DNA of 64,000 nucleotides from Lepturacanthus savala (Eukaryota > Chordata > Actinopteri > Scombriformes > Trichiuridae). The stretch is from contig CM060477.1 in assembly GCA_030544235.1 (NCBI GenBank), forward strand, positions 21,659,934-21,723,933, given 5' to 3'. The position numbers and the translations under genes are program-made. Below are positions 27,092 through 40,300 of this stretch, piece after piece (the first letter of the stretch is position 1; each line of letters starts with the position of its first letter). Under the pieces are notes generated by a model, which saw nothing but the letters and a program-made list of their open reading frames with translations, had not been told where the DNA came from and ran no database searches.

Positions 27092-30000
27092 GTACGGTTA
27101 GGGTTAGGGTTAGGCTCAGCGTTAGGGTATAGGGAACGAAACTGCCAGGTATACCTCGCCCGATGATTTTGAAGGTGGTAGAGCTCCAAAACTGAAAATC
27201 ATATCAAAACGGCACCAATTCCTACCCCCCCAGGTAAGAATTTAGGGTTAGGGTTAGGGTTAGGGTTAAGCTAGGGTTAGGGTTAGGGTTAGGCTCAGCG
27301 TTAGGGTATAGGGAACGAAACTGCCAGGTATACCTCGCCCGATGATTTTGAAGGTGGTAGAGCTCCGAAACTGAAAATCATATCAAAACGGCACCAATTC
27401 CTACCCCCCCAGGTAAGAATTTAGGGTTAGGGTTAGGGTTAGGCTAGGGTTAGGGTTAGGCTCAGCGTTAGGGTATAGGGAATGAAACTGCCAGGTATAC
27501 CTCGCCCGATGATTTTGAAGGTGGTAGAGCTCCGAAACTGAAAATCATATCAAAACGGCACCAATTCCTACCCCCCCAGGTAAGAATTTAGGGTTAGGGT
27601 TAGGGTTAGGGTTAAGCTAGGGTTAGGGTTAGGCTCAGCGTTAGGGTATAGGGAACGAAACTGCCAGGTATACCTCGCCCGATGATTTTGAAGGTGGTAG
27701 AGCTCCGAAACTGAAAATCATATCAAAACGGCACCAATTCCTACCCCCCCAGGTAAGAATTTAGGGTTAGGGTTAGGGTTAAGCTAGGGTTAGGGTCAGG
27801 CTCAGCGTTAGGGTATAGGGAACGAAACTGCCAGGTATACCTCGCCCGATGATTTTGAAGGTGGTAGAGCTCCGAAACTGAAAATCATATCAAAACGGCA
27901 CCAATTCCAACCCCCCCAGGTAAGAATTTAGGGTTAGGGTTAGGGTTAGGGTTAAGCTAGGGTTAGGGTTAGGCTCAGCGTTAGGGTATAGGGAACGGAA
28001 CTGCCAGGTATACCTCGCCCGATGATTTTGAAGGTGGTAGAGCTCCGAAACTGAAAATCATATCAAAACGGCACCAATTCCTACCCCCCCAGGTAAGAAT
28101 TTAGGGTTAGGGTTAGGGTTAGGCTAGGGTTAGGGTTAGGCTCAGCGTTAGGGTATAGGGAATGAAACTGCCAGGTATACCTCGCCCGATGATTTTGAAG
28201 GTGGTAGAGCTCCGAAACTGAAAATCATATCAAAACGGCACCAATTCCTACCCCCCCAGGTAAGAATTTAGGGTTAGGGTTAGGGTTAGGCTAGGGTTAG
28301 GGTTAGGCTCAGCGTTAGGGTATAGGGAACGAAACTGCCAGGTATACCTCGCCCGATGATTTTGAAGGTGGTAGAGCTCCGAAACTGAAAATCATATCAA
28401 AACGGCACCAATTCCTACCCCCCCAGGTAAGAATTTAGGGTTAGGGTTAGGGTTAGGGTTAAGCTAGGGTTAGGGTTAGGCTCAGCGTTAGGGTATAGGG
28501 AACGGAACTGCCAGGTATACCTCGCCCGATGATTTTGAAGGTGGTAGAGCTCCGAAACTGAAAATCATATCAAAACGGCACCAATTCCTACCCCCCCAGG
28601 TAAGAATTTAGGGTTAGGGTTAGGGTTAGGCTAGGGTTAGGGTTAGGCTCAGCGTTAGGGTATAGGGAATGAAACTGCCAGGTATACCTCGCCCGATGAT
28701 TTTGAAGGTGGTAGAGCTCCGAAACTGAAAATCATATCAAAACGGCACCAATTCCTACCCCCCCAGGTAAGAATTTAGGGTTAGGGTTAGGGTTAGGGTT
28801 AGGGTTAAGCTAGGGTTAGGGTTAGGCTCAGCGTTAGGGTATAGGGAACGAAACTGCCAGGTATACCTCGCCCGATGATTTTGAAGGTGGTAGAGCTCCG
28901 AAACTGAAAATCATATCAAAACGGCACCAATTCCTACCCCCCCAGGTAAGAATTTAGGGTTAGGGTTAGGGTTAAGCTAGGGTTAGGGTTAGGCTCAGCG
29001 TTAGGGTATAGGGAACGAAACTGCCAGGTATGCCTCGCCCGATGATTTTGAAGGTGGTAGAGCTCCGAAACTGAAAATCATATCAAAACGGCACCAATTC
29101 CTACCCCCCCAGGTAAGAATTTAGGGTTAGGGTTAGGGTTAGGGTTAAGCTAGGGTTAGGGTTAGGCTCAGCGTTAGGGTATAGGGAACGGAACTGCCAG
29201 GTATACCTCGCCCGATGATTTTGAAGGTGGTAGAGCTCCGAAACTGAAAATCATATCAAAACGGCACCAATTCCTACCCCCCCAGGTAAGAATTTAGGGT
29301 TAGGGTTAGGGTTAGGGTTAAGCTAGGGTTAGGGTTAGGCTCAGCGTTAGGGTATAGGGAACGAAACTGCCAGGTATACCTCGCCCGATGATATTGAAGG
29401 TGGTAGAGCTCCGAAACTGAAAATCATATCAAAACGGCACCAATTCCTACCCCCCCAGGTAAGAATTTAGGGTTAGGGTTAGGGTTAGGGTTAGGCTAGG
29501 GTTAGGGTTAGGCTCAGCGTTAGGGTATAGGGAATGAAACTGCCAGGTATACCTCGCCCGATGATTTTGAAGGTGGTAGAGCTCCGAAACTGAAAATCAT
29601 ATCAAAACGGCACCAATTCCTACCCCCCCAGGTAAGAATTTAGGGTTAGGGTTAGGGTTAGGCTAGGGTTAGGGTTAGGCTCAGCGTTAGGGTATAGGGA
29701 ATGAAACTGCCAGGTATACCTCGCCCGATGATTTTGAAGGTGGTAGAGCTCCGAAACTGAAAATCATATCAAAACGGCACCAATTCCTACCCCCCCAGGT
29801 AAGAATTTAGGGTTAGGGTTAGGGTTAGGCTAGGGTTAGGGTTAGGCTCAGCGTTAGGGTATAGGGAACGAAACTGCCAGGTATACCTCGCCCGATGATT
29901 TTGAAGGTGGTAGAGCTCCGAAACTGAAAATCATATCAAAACGGCACCAATTCCTACCCCCCCAGGTAAGAATTTAGGGTTAGGGTTAGGGTTAGGCTAG

Positions 30001-32732
30001 GGTTAGGGTTAGGCTCAGCGTTAGGGTATAGGGAATGAAACTGCCAGGTATACCTCGCCCGATGATTTTGAAGGTGGTAGAGCTCCGAAACTGAAAATCA
30101 TATCAAAACGGCACCAATTCCTACCCCCCCAGGTAAGAATTTAGGGTTAGGGTTAGGGTTAGGCTAGGGTTAGGGTTAGGCTCAGCGTTAGGGTATAGGG
30201 AATGAAACTGCCAGGTATACCTCGCCCGATGATTTTGAAGGTGGTAGAGCTCCGAAACTGAAAATCATATCAAAACGGCACCAATTCCTACCCCCCCAGG
30301 TAAGAATTTAGGGTTAGGGTTAGGGTTAGGGTTAGGGTTAAGCTAGGGTTAGGGTTAGGCTCAGCGTTAGGGTATAGGGAACGAAACTGCCAGGTATACC
30401 TCGCCCGATGATTTTGAAGGTGGTAGAGCTCCGAAACTGAAAATCATATCAAAACGGCACCAATTCCTACCCCCCCAGGTAAGAATTTAGGGTTAGGGTT
30501 AGGGTTAAGCTAGGGTTAGGGTCAGGCTCAGCGTTAGGGTATAGGGAACGAAACTGCCAGGTATACCTCGCCCGATGATTTTGAAGGTGGTAGAGCTCCG
30601 AAACTGAAAATCATATCAAAACGGCACCAATTCCTACCCCCCCAGGTAAGAATTTAGGGTTAGGGTTAGGGTTAGGGTTAAGCTAGGGTTAGGGTTAGGC
30701 TCAGCGTTAGGGTATAGGGAACGGAACTGCCAGGTATACCTCGCCCGATGATTTTGAAGGTGGTAGAGCTCCGAAACTGAAAATCATATCAAAACGGCAC
30801 CAATTCCTACCCCCCCAGGTAAGAATTTAGGGTTAGGGTTAGGGTTAGGCTAGGGTTAGGGTTAGGCTCAGCGTTAGGGTATAGGGAACGAAACTGCCAG
30901 GTATACCTCGCCCGATGATTTTGAAGGTGGTAGAGCTCCGAAACTGAAAATCATATCAAAACGGCACCAATTCCTACCCCCCCAGGTAAGAATTTAGGGT
31001 TAGGGTTAGGGTTAGGGTTAAGCTAGGGTTAGGGTTAGGCTCAGCGTTAGGGTATAGGGAACGGAACTGCCAGGTATACCTCGCCCGATGATTTTGAAGG
31101 TGGTAGAGCTCCGAAACTGAAAATCATATCAAAACGGCACCAATTCCTACCCCCCCAGGTAAGAATTTAGGGTTAGGGTTAGGGTTAGGCTAGGGTTAGG
31201 GTTAGGCTCAGCGTTAGGGTATAGGGAATGAAACTGCCAGGTATACCTCGCCCGATGATTTTGAAGGTGGTAGAGCTCCGAAACTGAAAATCATATCAAA
31301 ACGGCACCAATTCCTACCCCCCCAGGTAAGAATTTAGGGTTAGGGTTAGGGTTAGGGTTAGGGTTAAGCTAGGGTTACGGTTAGGCTCAGCGTTAGGGTA
31401 TAGGGAATGAAACTGCCAGGTATACCTCGCCCGATGATTTTGAAGGTGGTAGAGCTCCGAAACTGAAAATCATATCAAAACGGCACCAATTCCTACCCCC
31501 CCAGGTAAGAATTTAGGGTTAGGGTTAGGGTTAAGCTAGGGTTAGGGTTAGGCTCAGCGTTAGGGTATAGGGAACGAAACTGCCAGGTATGCCTCGCCCG
31601 ATGATTTTGAAGGTGGTAGAGCTCCGAAACTGAAAATCATATCAAAACGGCACCAATTCCTACCCCCCCAGGTAAGAATTTAGGGTTAGGGTTAGGGTTA
31701 GGGTTAAGCTAGGGTTAGGGTTAGGCTCAGCGTTAGGGTATAGGGAACGAAACTGCCAGGTATGCCTCGCCCGATGATTTTGAAGGTGGTAGAGCTCCGA
31801 AACTGAAAATCATATCAAAACGGCACCAATTCCTACCCCCCCAGGTAAGAATTTAGGGTTAGGGTTAGGGTTAGGGTTAAGCTAGGGTTAGGGTTAGGCT
31901 CAGCGTTAGGGTATAGGGAACGAAACTGCCAGGTATACCTCGCCCGATGATTTTGAAGGTGGTAGAGCTCCGAAACTGAAAATCATATCAAAACGGCACC
32001 AATTCCTACCCCCCCAGGTAAGAATTTAGGGTTAGGGTTAGGGTTAGGGTTAGGCTAGGGTTAGGGTTAGGCTCAGCGTTAGGGTATAGGGAATGAAACT
32101 GCCAGGTATACCTCGCCCGATGATTTTGAAGGTGGTAGAGCTCCGAAACTGAAAATCATATCAAAACGGCACCAATTCCTACCCCCCCAGGTAAGAATTT
32201 AGGGTTAGGGTTAGGGTTAGGCTAGGGTTAGGGTTAGGCTCAGCGTTAGGGTATAGGGAATGAAACTGCCAGGTATACCTCGCCCGATGATTTTGAAGGT
32301 GGTAGAGCTCCGAAACTGAAAATCATATCAAAACGGCACCAATTCCTACCCCCCCAGGTAAGAATTTAGGGTTAGGGTTAGGGTTAGGCTAGGGTTAGGG
32401 TTAGGCTCAGCGTTAGGGTATAGGGAACGAAACTGCCAGGTATACCTCGCCCGATGATTTTGAAGGTGGTAGAGCTCCGAAACTGAAAATCATATCAAAA
32501 CGGCACCAATTCCTACCCCCCCAGGTAAGAATTTAGGGTTAGGGTTAGGGTTAGGCTAGGGTTAGGGTTAGGCTCAGCGTTAGGGTATAGGGAATGAAAC
32601 TGCCAGGTATACCTCGCCCGATGATTTTGAAGGTGGTAGAGCTCCGAAACTGAAAATCATATCTAAACGGCACCAATTCCTACCCACCCAGGTAAGAATT
32701 TAGGGTTAGGGTTAGGGTTAGGCTAGGGTTAG
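27092..32732 (+). repeat. Segment 8: start of right-type variant domain
   Basis: Linkers: 4aL 3g 4a 3a(gtcagg) 4a 3g 3g 4a 3g 5a 3a 4a 4a 4g 3g 3g 3g 3g 5a 3a(gtcagg) 4a 3g 4a 3g 5a(gttacgg) 3a 4a 4a 4g 3g 3g 3g 3g. New variants appear: gtcagg (27795, 30521), A27G giving AACGGAAC (first at 27998), tatGcc (29031, 31590, 31763), gttacgg (31376), atcTaaac (around 32664) and cccAccca. I saw none of these before 27.7 kb. About 27.7-31.2 kb recurs at 44.3-47.8 kb (offset 16,564, then 16,558). About 27.9-32.3 kb recurs at 56.3-60.6 kb (offset 28,341, then 28,335). T-to-A at 29393 is single-copy. Confidence 0.86.
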
Positions 32733-35700
32733 GTTTAGGCTCAGCGTTAGGGTATAGGGAACGAAACTGCCAGGTATACCTCGCCCGATGATTTTGAAGG
32801 TGGTAGAGCTCCGAAACTGAAAATCATATCAAAACGGCACCAATTCCTACCCCCCCAGGTAAGAATTTAGGGTTAGGGTTAGGGTTAGGCTAGGGTTAGG
32901 GTTAGGCTCAGCGTTAGGGTATAGGGAACGAAACTGCCAGGTATACCTCGCCCGATGATTTTGAAGGTGGTAGAGCTCCGAAACTGAAAATCATATCAAA
33001 ACGGCACCAATTCCTACCCCCCCAGGTAAGAATTTAGGGTTAGGGTTAGGGTTAGGGTTAAGCTAGGGTTAGGGTTAGGCTCAGCGTTAGGGTATAGGGA
33101 ACGAAACTGCCAGGTATACCTCGCCCGATGATTTTGAAGGTGGTAGAGCTCCGAAACTGAAAATCATATCAAAACGGCACCAATTCCTACCCCCCCAGGT
33201 AAGAATTTAGGGTTAGGGTTAGGGTTAGGGTTAGGGTTAGGCTAGGGTTAGGGTTAGGCTCAGCGTTAGGGTATAGGGAATGAAACTGCCAGGTATACCT
33301 CGCCCGATGATTTTGAAGGTGGTAGAGCTCCGAAACTGAAAATCATATCAAAACGGCACCAATTCCTACCCCCCCAGGTAAGAATTTAGGGTTAGGGTTA
33401 GGGTTAGGCTAGGGTTAGGGTTAGGCTCAGCGTTAGGGTATAGGGAATGAAACTGCCAGGTATACCTCGCCCGATGATTTTGAAGGTGGTAGAGCTCCGA
33501 AACTGAAAATCATATCAAAACGGCACCAATTCCTACCCCCCCAGGTAAGAATTTAGGGTTAGGGTTAGGGTTAGGCTAGGGTTAGGGTTAGGCTCAGTGT
33601 TAGGGTATAGGGAACGAAACTGCCAGGTATACCTCGCCCGATGATTTTGAAGGTGGTAGAGCTCCGAAACTGAAAATCATATCAAAACGGCACCAATTCC
33701 TACCCCCCCAGGTAAGAATTTAGGGTTAGGGTTAGGGTTAGGCTAGGGTTAGGGTTAGGCTCAGCGTTAGGGTATAGGGAACGAAACTGCCAGGTATACC
33801 TCGCCCGATGATTTTGAAGGTGGTAGAGCTCCGAAACTGAAAATCATATCAAAACGGCACCAATTCCTACCCCCCAGGTAAGAATTTAGGGTTAGGGTTA
33901 GGGTTAAGCTAGGGTTAGGGTTAGGCTCAGCGTTAGGGTATAGGGAACGAAACTGCCAGGTATACCTCGCCCGATGATTTTGAAGGTGGTAGAGCTCCGA
34001 AACTGAAAATCATATCAAAACGGCACCAATTCCTACCCCCCCAGGTAAGAATTTAGGGTTAGGGTTAGGGTTAGGGTGAAGCTAGGGTTAGGGTTAGGCT
34101 CAGCGTTAGGGTATAGGGAACGAAACTGCCAGGTATACCTCGCCCGATGATTTTGAAGGTGGTAGAGCTCCGAAACTGAAAATCATATCAAAACGGCACC
34201 AATTCCTACCCCCCCAGGTAAGAATTTAGGGTTAGGGTTAGGGTTAAGCTAGGGTTAGGGTTAGGCTCAGCGTTAGGGTATAGGGAACGAAACTGCCAGG
34301 TATACCTCGCCCGATGATTTTGAAGGTGGTAGAGCTCCGAAACTGAAAATCATATCAAAACGGCACCAATTCCTACCCCCCCAGGTAAGAATTTAGGGTT
34401 AGGGTTAGGGTTAGCGTTAAGCTAGGGTTAGGGTTAGGCTCAGCGTTAGGGTATAGGGAACGAAACTGCCAGGTATACCTCGCCCGATGATTTTGAAGGT
34501 GGTAGAGCTCCGAAACTGAAAATCATATCAAAACGGCACCAATTCCTACCCCCCCAGGTAAGAATTTAGGGTTAGGGTTAGGGTTAGGCTAGGGTTAGGG
34601 TTAGGCTCAGCGTTAGGGTATAGGGAACGAAACTGCCAGGTATACCTCGCCCGATGATTTTGAAGGTGGTAGAGCTCCGAAACTGAAAATCATATCAAAA
34701 CGACACCAATTCCTACCCCCCCAGGTAAGAATTTAGGGTTAGGGTTAGGGTTAAGCTAGGGTTAGGGTTAGGGTTAGGCTCAGCGTTAGGGTATAGGGAA
34801 CGAAACTGCCAGGTATACCTCGCCCGATGATTTTGAAGGTGGTAGAGCTCCGAAACTGAAAATCATATCAAAACGGCACCAATTCCTACCCCCCCAGGTA
34901 AGAATTTAGGGTTAGGGTTAGGGTTAGGCTAGGGTTAGGGTTAGGCTCAGCGTTAGGGTATAGGGAACGAAACTGCCAGGTATACCTCGCCCGATGATTT
35001 TGAAGGTGGTAGAGCTCCGAAACTGAAAATCATATCAAAACGGCACCAATTCCTACCCCCCCAGGTAAGAATTTAGGGGTAGGGTTAGGGTTAAGTTTGG
35101 GTTAGGGTTAGGGTTAGGCTCAGCGTTAGGGTATAGGGAACGAAACTGCCAGGTATACCTCGCCCGATGATTTTGAAGGTGGTAGAGCTCCGAAACTGAA
35201 AATCATATCAAAACGGCACCAATTCCTACCCCCCCAGGTAAGAATTTAGGGTTAGGGTTAGGGTTAAGTTTGGGTTAGGGTTAGGGTTAGGCTCAGCGTT
35301 AGGGTATAGGGAACGAAACTGCCAGGTATACCTCGCCCGATGATTTTGAAGGTGGTAGAGCTCCGAAACTGAAAATCATATCAAAACGGCACCAATTCCT
35401 ACCCCCCCAGGTAAGAATTTAGGGTTAGGGTTAGGGTTAGGCTAGGGTTAGGGTTAGGCTCAGCGTTAGGGTATAGGGAATGAAACTGCCAGGTATACCT
35501 CGCCCGATGATTTTGAAGGTGGTAGAGCTCCGAAACTGAAAATCATATCAAAACGGCACCAATTCCTACCCCCCCAGGTAAGAATTTAGGGTTAGGGTTA
35601 GGGTTAGGCTAGGGTTAGGGTTAGGCTCAGCGTTAGGGTATAGGGAACGAAACTGCCAGGTATACCTCGCCCGATGATTTTGAAGGTGGTAGAGCTCCGA

Positions 35701-37330
35701 AACTGAAAATCATATCAAAACGGCACCAATTCCTACCCCCCCAGGTAAGAATTTAGGGTTAGGGTTAGGGTTAGGGTTAAGCTAGGGTTAGGGTTAGGCT
35801 CAGCGTTAGGGTATAGGGAACGAAACTGCCAGGTATACCTCGCCCGATGATTTTGAAGGTGGTAGAGCTCCGAAACTGAAAATCATATCAAAACGGCACC
35901 AATTCCTACCCCCCCAGGTAAGAATTTAGGGTTAGGGTTAGGGTTAGGGTTAGGCTAGGGTTAGGGTTAGGCTCAGCGTTAGGGTATAGGGAATGAAACT
36001 GCCACGTATACCTCGCCCGATGATTTTGAAGGTGGTAGAGCTCCGAAACTGAAAATCATATCAAAACGGCACCAATTCCTACCCCCCCAGGTAAGAATTT
36101 AGGGTTAGGGTTAGGGTTAGGGTTAGGGTTAAGCTAGGGTTACGGTTAGGCTCAGCGTTAGGGTATAGGGAACGAAACTGCCAGGTATACCTCGCCCGAT
36201 GATTTTGAAGGTGGTAGAGCTCCGAAACTGAAAATCATATCAAAACGGCACCAATTCCTACCCCCCCAGGTAAGAATTTAGGGTTAGGGTTAGGGTTAAG
36301 CTAGGGTTAGGGTTAGGCTCAGCGTTAGGGTATAGGGAACGAAACTGCCAGGTATGCCTCGCCCGATGATTTTGAAGGTGGTAGAGCTCCGAAACTGAAA
36401 ATCATATCAAAACGGCACCAATTCCTACCCCCCCAGGTAAGAATTTAGGGTTAGGGTTAGGGTTAAGGTTAAGCTAGGGTTAGGGTTAGGCTCAGCGTTA
36501 GGGTATAGGGAACGGAACTGCCAGGTATACCTCGCCCGATGATTTTGAAGGTGGTAGAGCTCCGAAACTGAAAATCATATCAAAACGGCACCAATTCCTA
36601 CCCCCCCAGGTAAGAATTTAGGGTTAGGGTTAGGGTTAGGGTTAAGCTAGGGTTAGGGTTAGGCTCAGCGTTAGGGTATAGGGAACGAAACTGCCAGGTA
36701 TACCTCGCCCGATGATTTTGAAGGTGGTAGAGCTCCGAAACTGAAAATCATATCAAAACGGCACCAATTCCTACCCCCCCAGGTAAGAATTTAGGGTTAG
36801 GGTTAGGGTTAGGGTTAGGCTAGGGTTAGGGTTAGGCTCAGCGTTAGGGTATAGGGAATGAAACTGCCAGGTATACCTCGCCCGATGATTTTGAAGGTGG
36901 TAGAGCTCCGAAACTGAAAATCATATCAAAACGGCACCAATTCCTACCCCCCCAGGTAAGAATTTAGGGTTAGGGTTAGGGTTAGGCTAGGGTTAGGGTT
37001 AGGCTCAGCGTTAGGGTATAGGGAATGAAACTGCCAGGTATACCTCGCCCGATGATTTTGAAGGTGGTAGAGCTCCGAAACTGAAAATCATATCAAAACG
37101 GCACCAATTCCTACCCCCCCAGGTAAGAATTTAGGGTTAGGGTTAGGGTTAGGCTAGGGTTAGGGTTAGGCTCAGCGTTAGGGTATAGGGAACGAAACTG
37201 CCAGGTATACCTCGCCCGATGATTTTGAAGGTGGTAGAGCTCCGAAACTGAAAATCATATCAAAACGGCACCAATTCCTACCCACCCAGGTAAGAATTTA
37301 GGGTTAGGGTTAGGGTTAGGCTAGGGTTAG
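32733..37330 (+). repeat. Segment 9: 4,598-bp block with TTTGGG junctions
   Basis: Linkers: 3g 4a 5g 3g 3g 3g 3a 4d 3a 3c 3g 3aL 3g 3tL 3tL 3g 3g 4a 4g 5a(gttacgg) 3a 3z 4a 4g 3g 3g 3g. Landmarks: agTg at 33598 (C8T, single copy), GTGAAGCT at 34075, CGACACC (G100A) at 34701, agggg at 35075, AAGTTT at 35093 and 35266, AAGGTTAAGCT at 36465. The segment is bounded by gtttagg junctions (32733 and 37331), 4,598 bp apart. About 34.05-35.85 kb recurs at 60.7-62.5 kb, offset 26,648, and the following part at 26,475, one monomer less. Confidence 0.86.
35075..35290 (+). repeat. Paired AAGTTTGGG junctions
   Basis: Two successive linkers carry AAGTTTGGG in place of AAGCTAGGG, 173 bp apart (35093 and 35266). 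The pair recurs at 39185/39358 and 61741/61914. A triplet stands at 55269/55442/55615. The neighbouring agggg change (35075) is shared with 55251 and 61723 but not with the 39-kb copy. Confidence 0.88.
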
Positions 37331-40300
37331 GTTTAGGCTCAGCGTTAGGGTATAGGGAACGAAACTGCCAGGTATACCTCGCCCGATGATTTTGAAGGTG
37401 GTAGAGCTCCGAAACTGAAAATCATATCAAAACGGCACCAATTCCTACCCACCCAGGTAAGAATTTAGGGTTAGGGTTAGGGTTAGGCTAGGGTTAGGGT
37501 TAGGCTCAGCGTTAGGGTATAGGGAACGAAACTGCCAGGTATACCTCGCCCGATGATTTTGAAGGTGGTAGAGCTCCGAAACTGAAAATCATATCAAAAC
37601 GGCACCAATTCCTACCCCCCCAGGTAAGAATTTAGGGTTAGGGTTAGGGTTAGGGTTAAGCTAGGGTTAGGGTTAGGCTCAGCGTTAGGGTATAGGGAAC
37701 GAAACTGCCAGGTATACCTCGCCCGATGATTTTGAAGGTGGTAGAGCTCCGAAACTGAAAATCATATCAAAACGGCACCAATTCCTACCCCCCCAGGTAA
37801 GAATTTAGGGTTAGGGTTAGGGTTAGGGTTAGGGTTAGGCTAGGGTTAGGGTTAGGCTCAGCGTTAGGGTATAGGGAATGAAACTGCCAGGTATACCTCG
37901 CCCGATGATTTTGAAGGTGGTAGAGCTCCGAAACTGAAAATCATATCAAAACGGCACCAATTCCTACCCCCCCAGGTAAGAATTTAGGGTTAGGGTTAGG
38001 GTTAGGCTAGGGTTAGGGTTAGGCTCAGCGTTAGGGTATAGGGAATGAAACTGCCAGGTATACCTCGCCCGATGATTTTGAAGGTGGTAGAGCTCCGAAA
38101 CTGAAAATCATATCAAAACGGCACCAATTCCTACCCCCCCAGGTAAGAATTTAGGGTTAGGGTTAGGGTTAGGCTAGGGTTAGGGTTAGGCTCAGCGTTA
38201 GGGTATAGGGAACGAAACTGCCAGGTATACCTCGCCCGATGATTTTGAAGGTGGTAGAGCTCCGAAACTGAAAATCATATCAAAACGGCACCAATTCCTA
38301 CCCCCCCAGGTAAGAATTTAGGGTTAGGGTTAGGGTTAAGCTAGGGTTAGGGTTAGGCTCAGCGTTAGGGTATAGGGAACGAAACTGCCAGGTATACCTC
38401 GCCCGATGATTTTGAAGGTGGTAGAGCTCCGAAACTGAAAATCATATCAAAACGGCACCAATTCCTACCCCCCCAGGTAAGAATTTAGGGTTAGGGTTAG
38501 GGTTAGCGTTAAGCTAGGGTTAGGGTTAGGCTCAGCGTTAGGGTATAGGGAACGAAACTGCCAGGTATACCTCGCCCGATGATTTTGAAGGTGGTAGAGC
38601 TCCGAAACTGAAAATCATATCAAAACGGCACCAATTCCTACCCCCCCAGGTAAGAATTTAGGGTTAGGGTTAGGGTTAGGCTAGGGTTAGGGTTAGGCTC
38701 AGCGTTAGGGTATAGGGAACGAAACTGCCAGGTATACCTCGCCCGATGATTTTGAAGGTGGTAGAGCTCCGAAACTGAAAATCATATCAAAACGACACCA
38801 ATTCCTACCCCCCCAGGTAAGAATTTAGGGTTAGGGTTAGGGTTAAGCTAGGGTTAGGGTTAGGGTTAGGCTCAGCGTTAGGGTATAGGGAACGAAACTG
38901 CCAGGTATACCTCGCCCGATGATTTTGAAGGTGGTAGAGCTCCGAAACTGAAAATCATATCAAAACGGCACCAATTCCTACCCCCCCAGGTAAGAATTTA
39001 GGGTTAGGGTTAGGGTTAGGCTAGGGTTAGGGTTAGGCTCAGCGTTAGGGTATAGGGAACGAAACTGCCAGGTATACCTCGCCCGATGATTTTGAAGGTG
39101 GTAGAGCTCCGAAACTGAAAATCATATCAAAACGGCACCAATTCCTACCCCCCCAGGTAAGAATTTAGGGTTAGGGTTAGGGTTAAGTTTGGGTTAGGGT
39201 TAGGGTTAGGCTCAGCGTTAGGGTATAGGGAACGAAACTGCCAGGTATACCTCGCCCGATGATTTTGAAGGTGGTAGAGCTCCGAAACTGAAAATCATAT
39301 CAAAACGGCACCAATTCCTACCCCCCCAGGTAAGAATTTAGGGTTAGGGTTAGGGTTAAGTTTGGGTTAGGGTTAGGGTTAGGCTCAGCGTTAGGGTATA
39401 GGGAACGAAACTGCCAGGTATACCTCGCCCGATGATTTTGAAGGTGGTAGAGCTCCGAAACTGAAAATCATATCAAAACGGCACCAATTCCTACCCCCCC
39501 AGGTAAGAATTTAGGGTTAGGGTTAGGGTTAGGCTAGGGTTAGGGTTAGGCTCAGCGTTAGGGTATAGGGAATGAAACTGCCAGGTATACCTCGCCCGAT
39601 GATTTTGAAGGTGGTAGAGCTCCGAAACTGAAAATCATATCAAAACGGCACCAATTCCTACCCCCCCAGGTAAGAATTTAGGGTTAGGGTTAGGGTTAGG
39701 CTAGGGTTAGGGTTAGGCTCAGCGTTAGGGTATAGGGAACGAAACTGCCAGGTATACCTCGCCCGATGATTTTGAAGGTGGTAGAGCTCCGAAACTGAAA
39801 ATCATATCAAAACGGCACCAATTCCTACCCCCCCAGGTAAGAATTTAGGGTTAGGGTTAGGGTTAGGGTTAAGCTAGGGTTAGGGTTAGGCTCAGCGTTA
39901 GGGTATAGGGAACGAAACTGCCAGGTATACCTCGCCCGATGATTTTGAAGGTGGTAGAGCTCCGAAACTGAAAATCATATCAAAACGGCACCAATTCCTA
40001 CCCCCCCAGGTAAGAATTTAGGGTTAGGGTTAGGGTTAAGCTAGGGTTAGGGTTAGGCTCAGCGTTAGGGTATAGGGAATGAAACTGCCACGTATACCTC
40101 GCCCGATGATTTTGAAGGTGGTAGAGCTCCGAAACTGAAAATCATATCAAAACGGCACCAATTCCTACCCCCCCAGGTAAGAATTTAGGGTTAGGGTTAG
40201 GGTTAGGGTTAAGCTAGGGTTAGGGTTAGGCTCAGCGTTAGGGTATAGGGAACGAAACTGCCAGGTATACCTCGCCCGATGATTTTGAAGGTGGTAGAGC

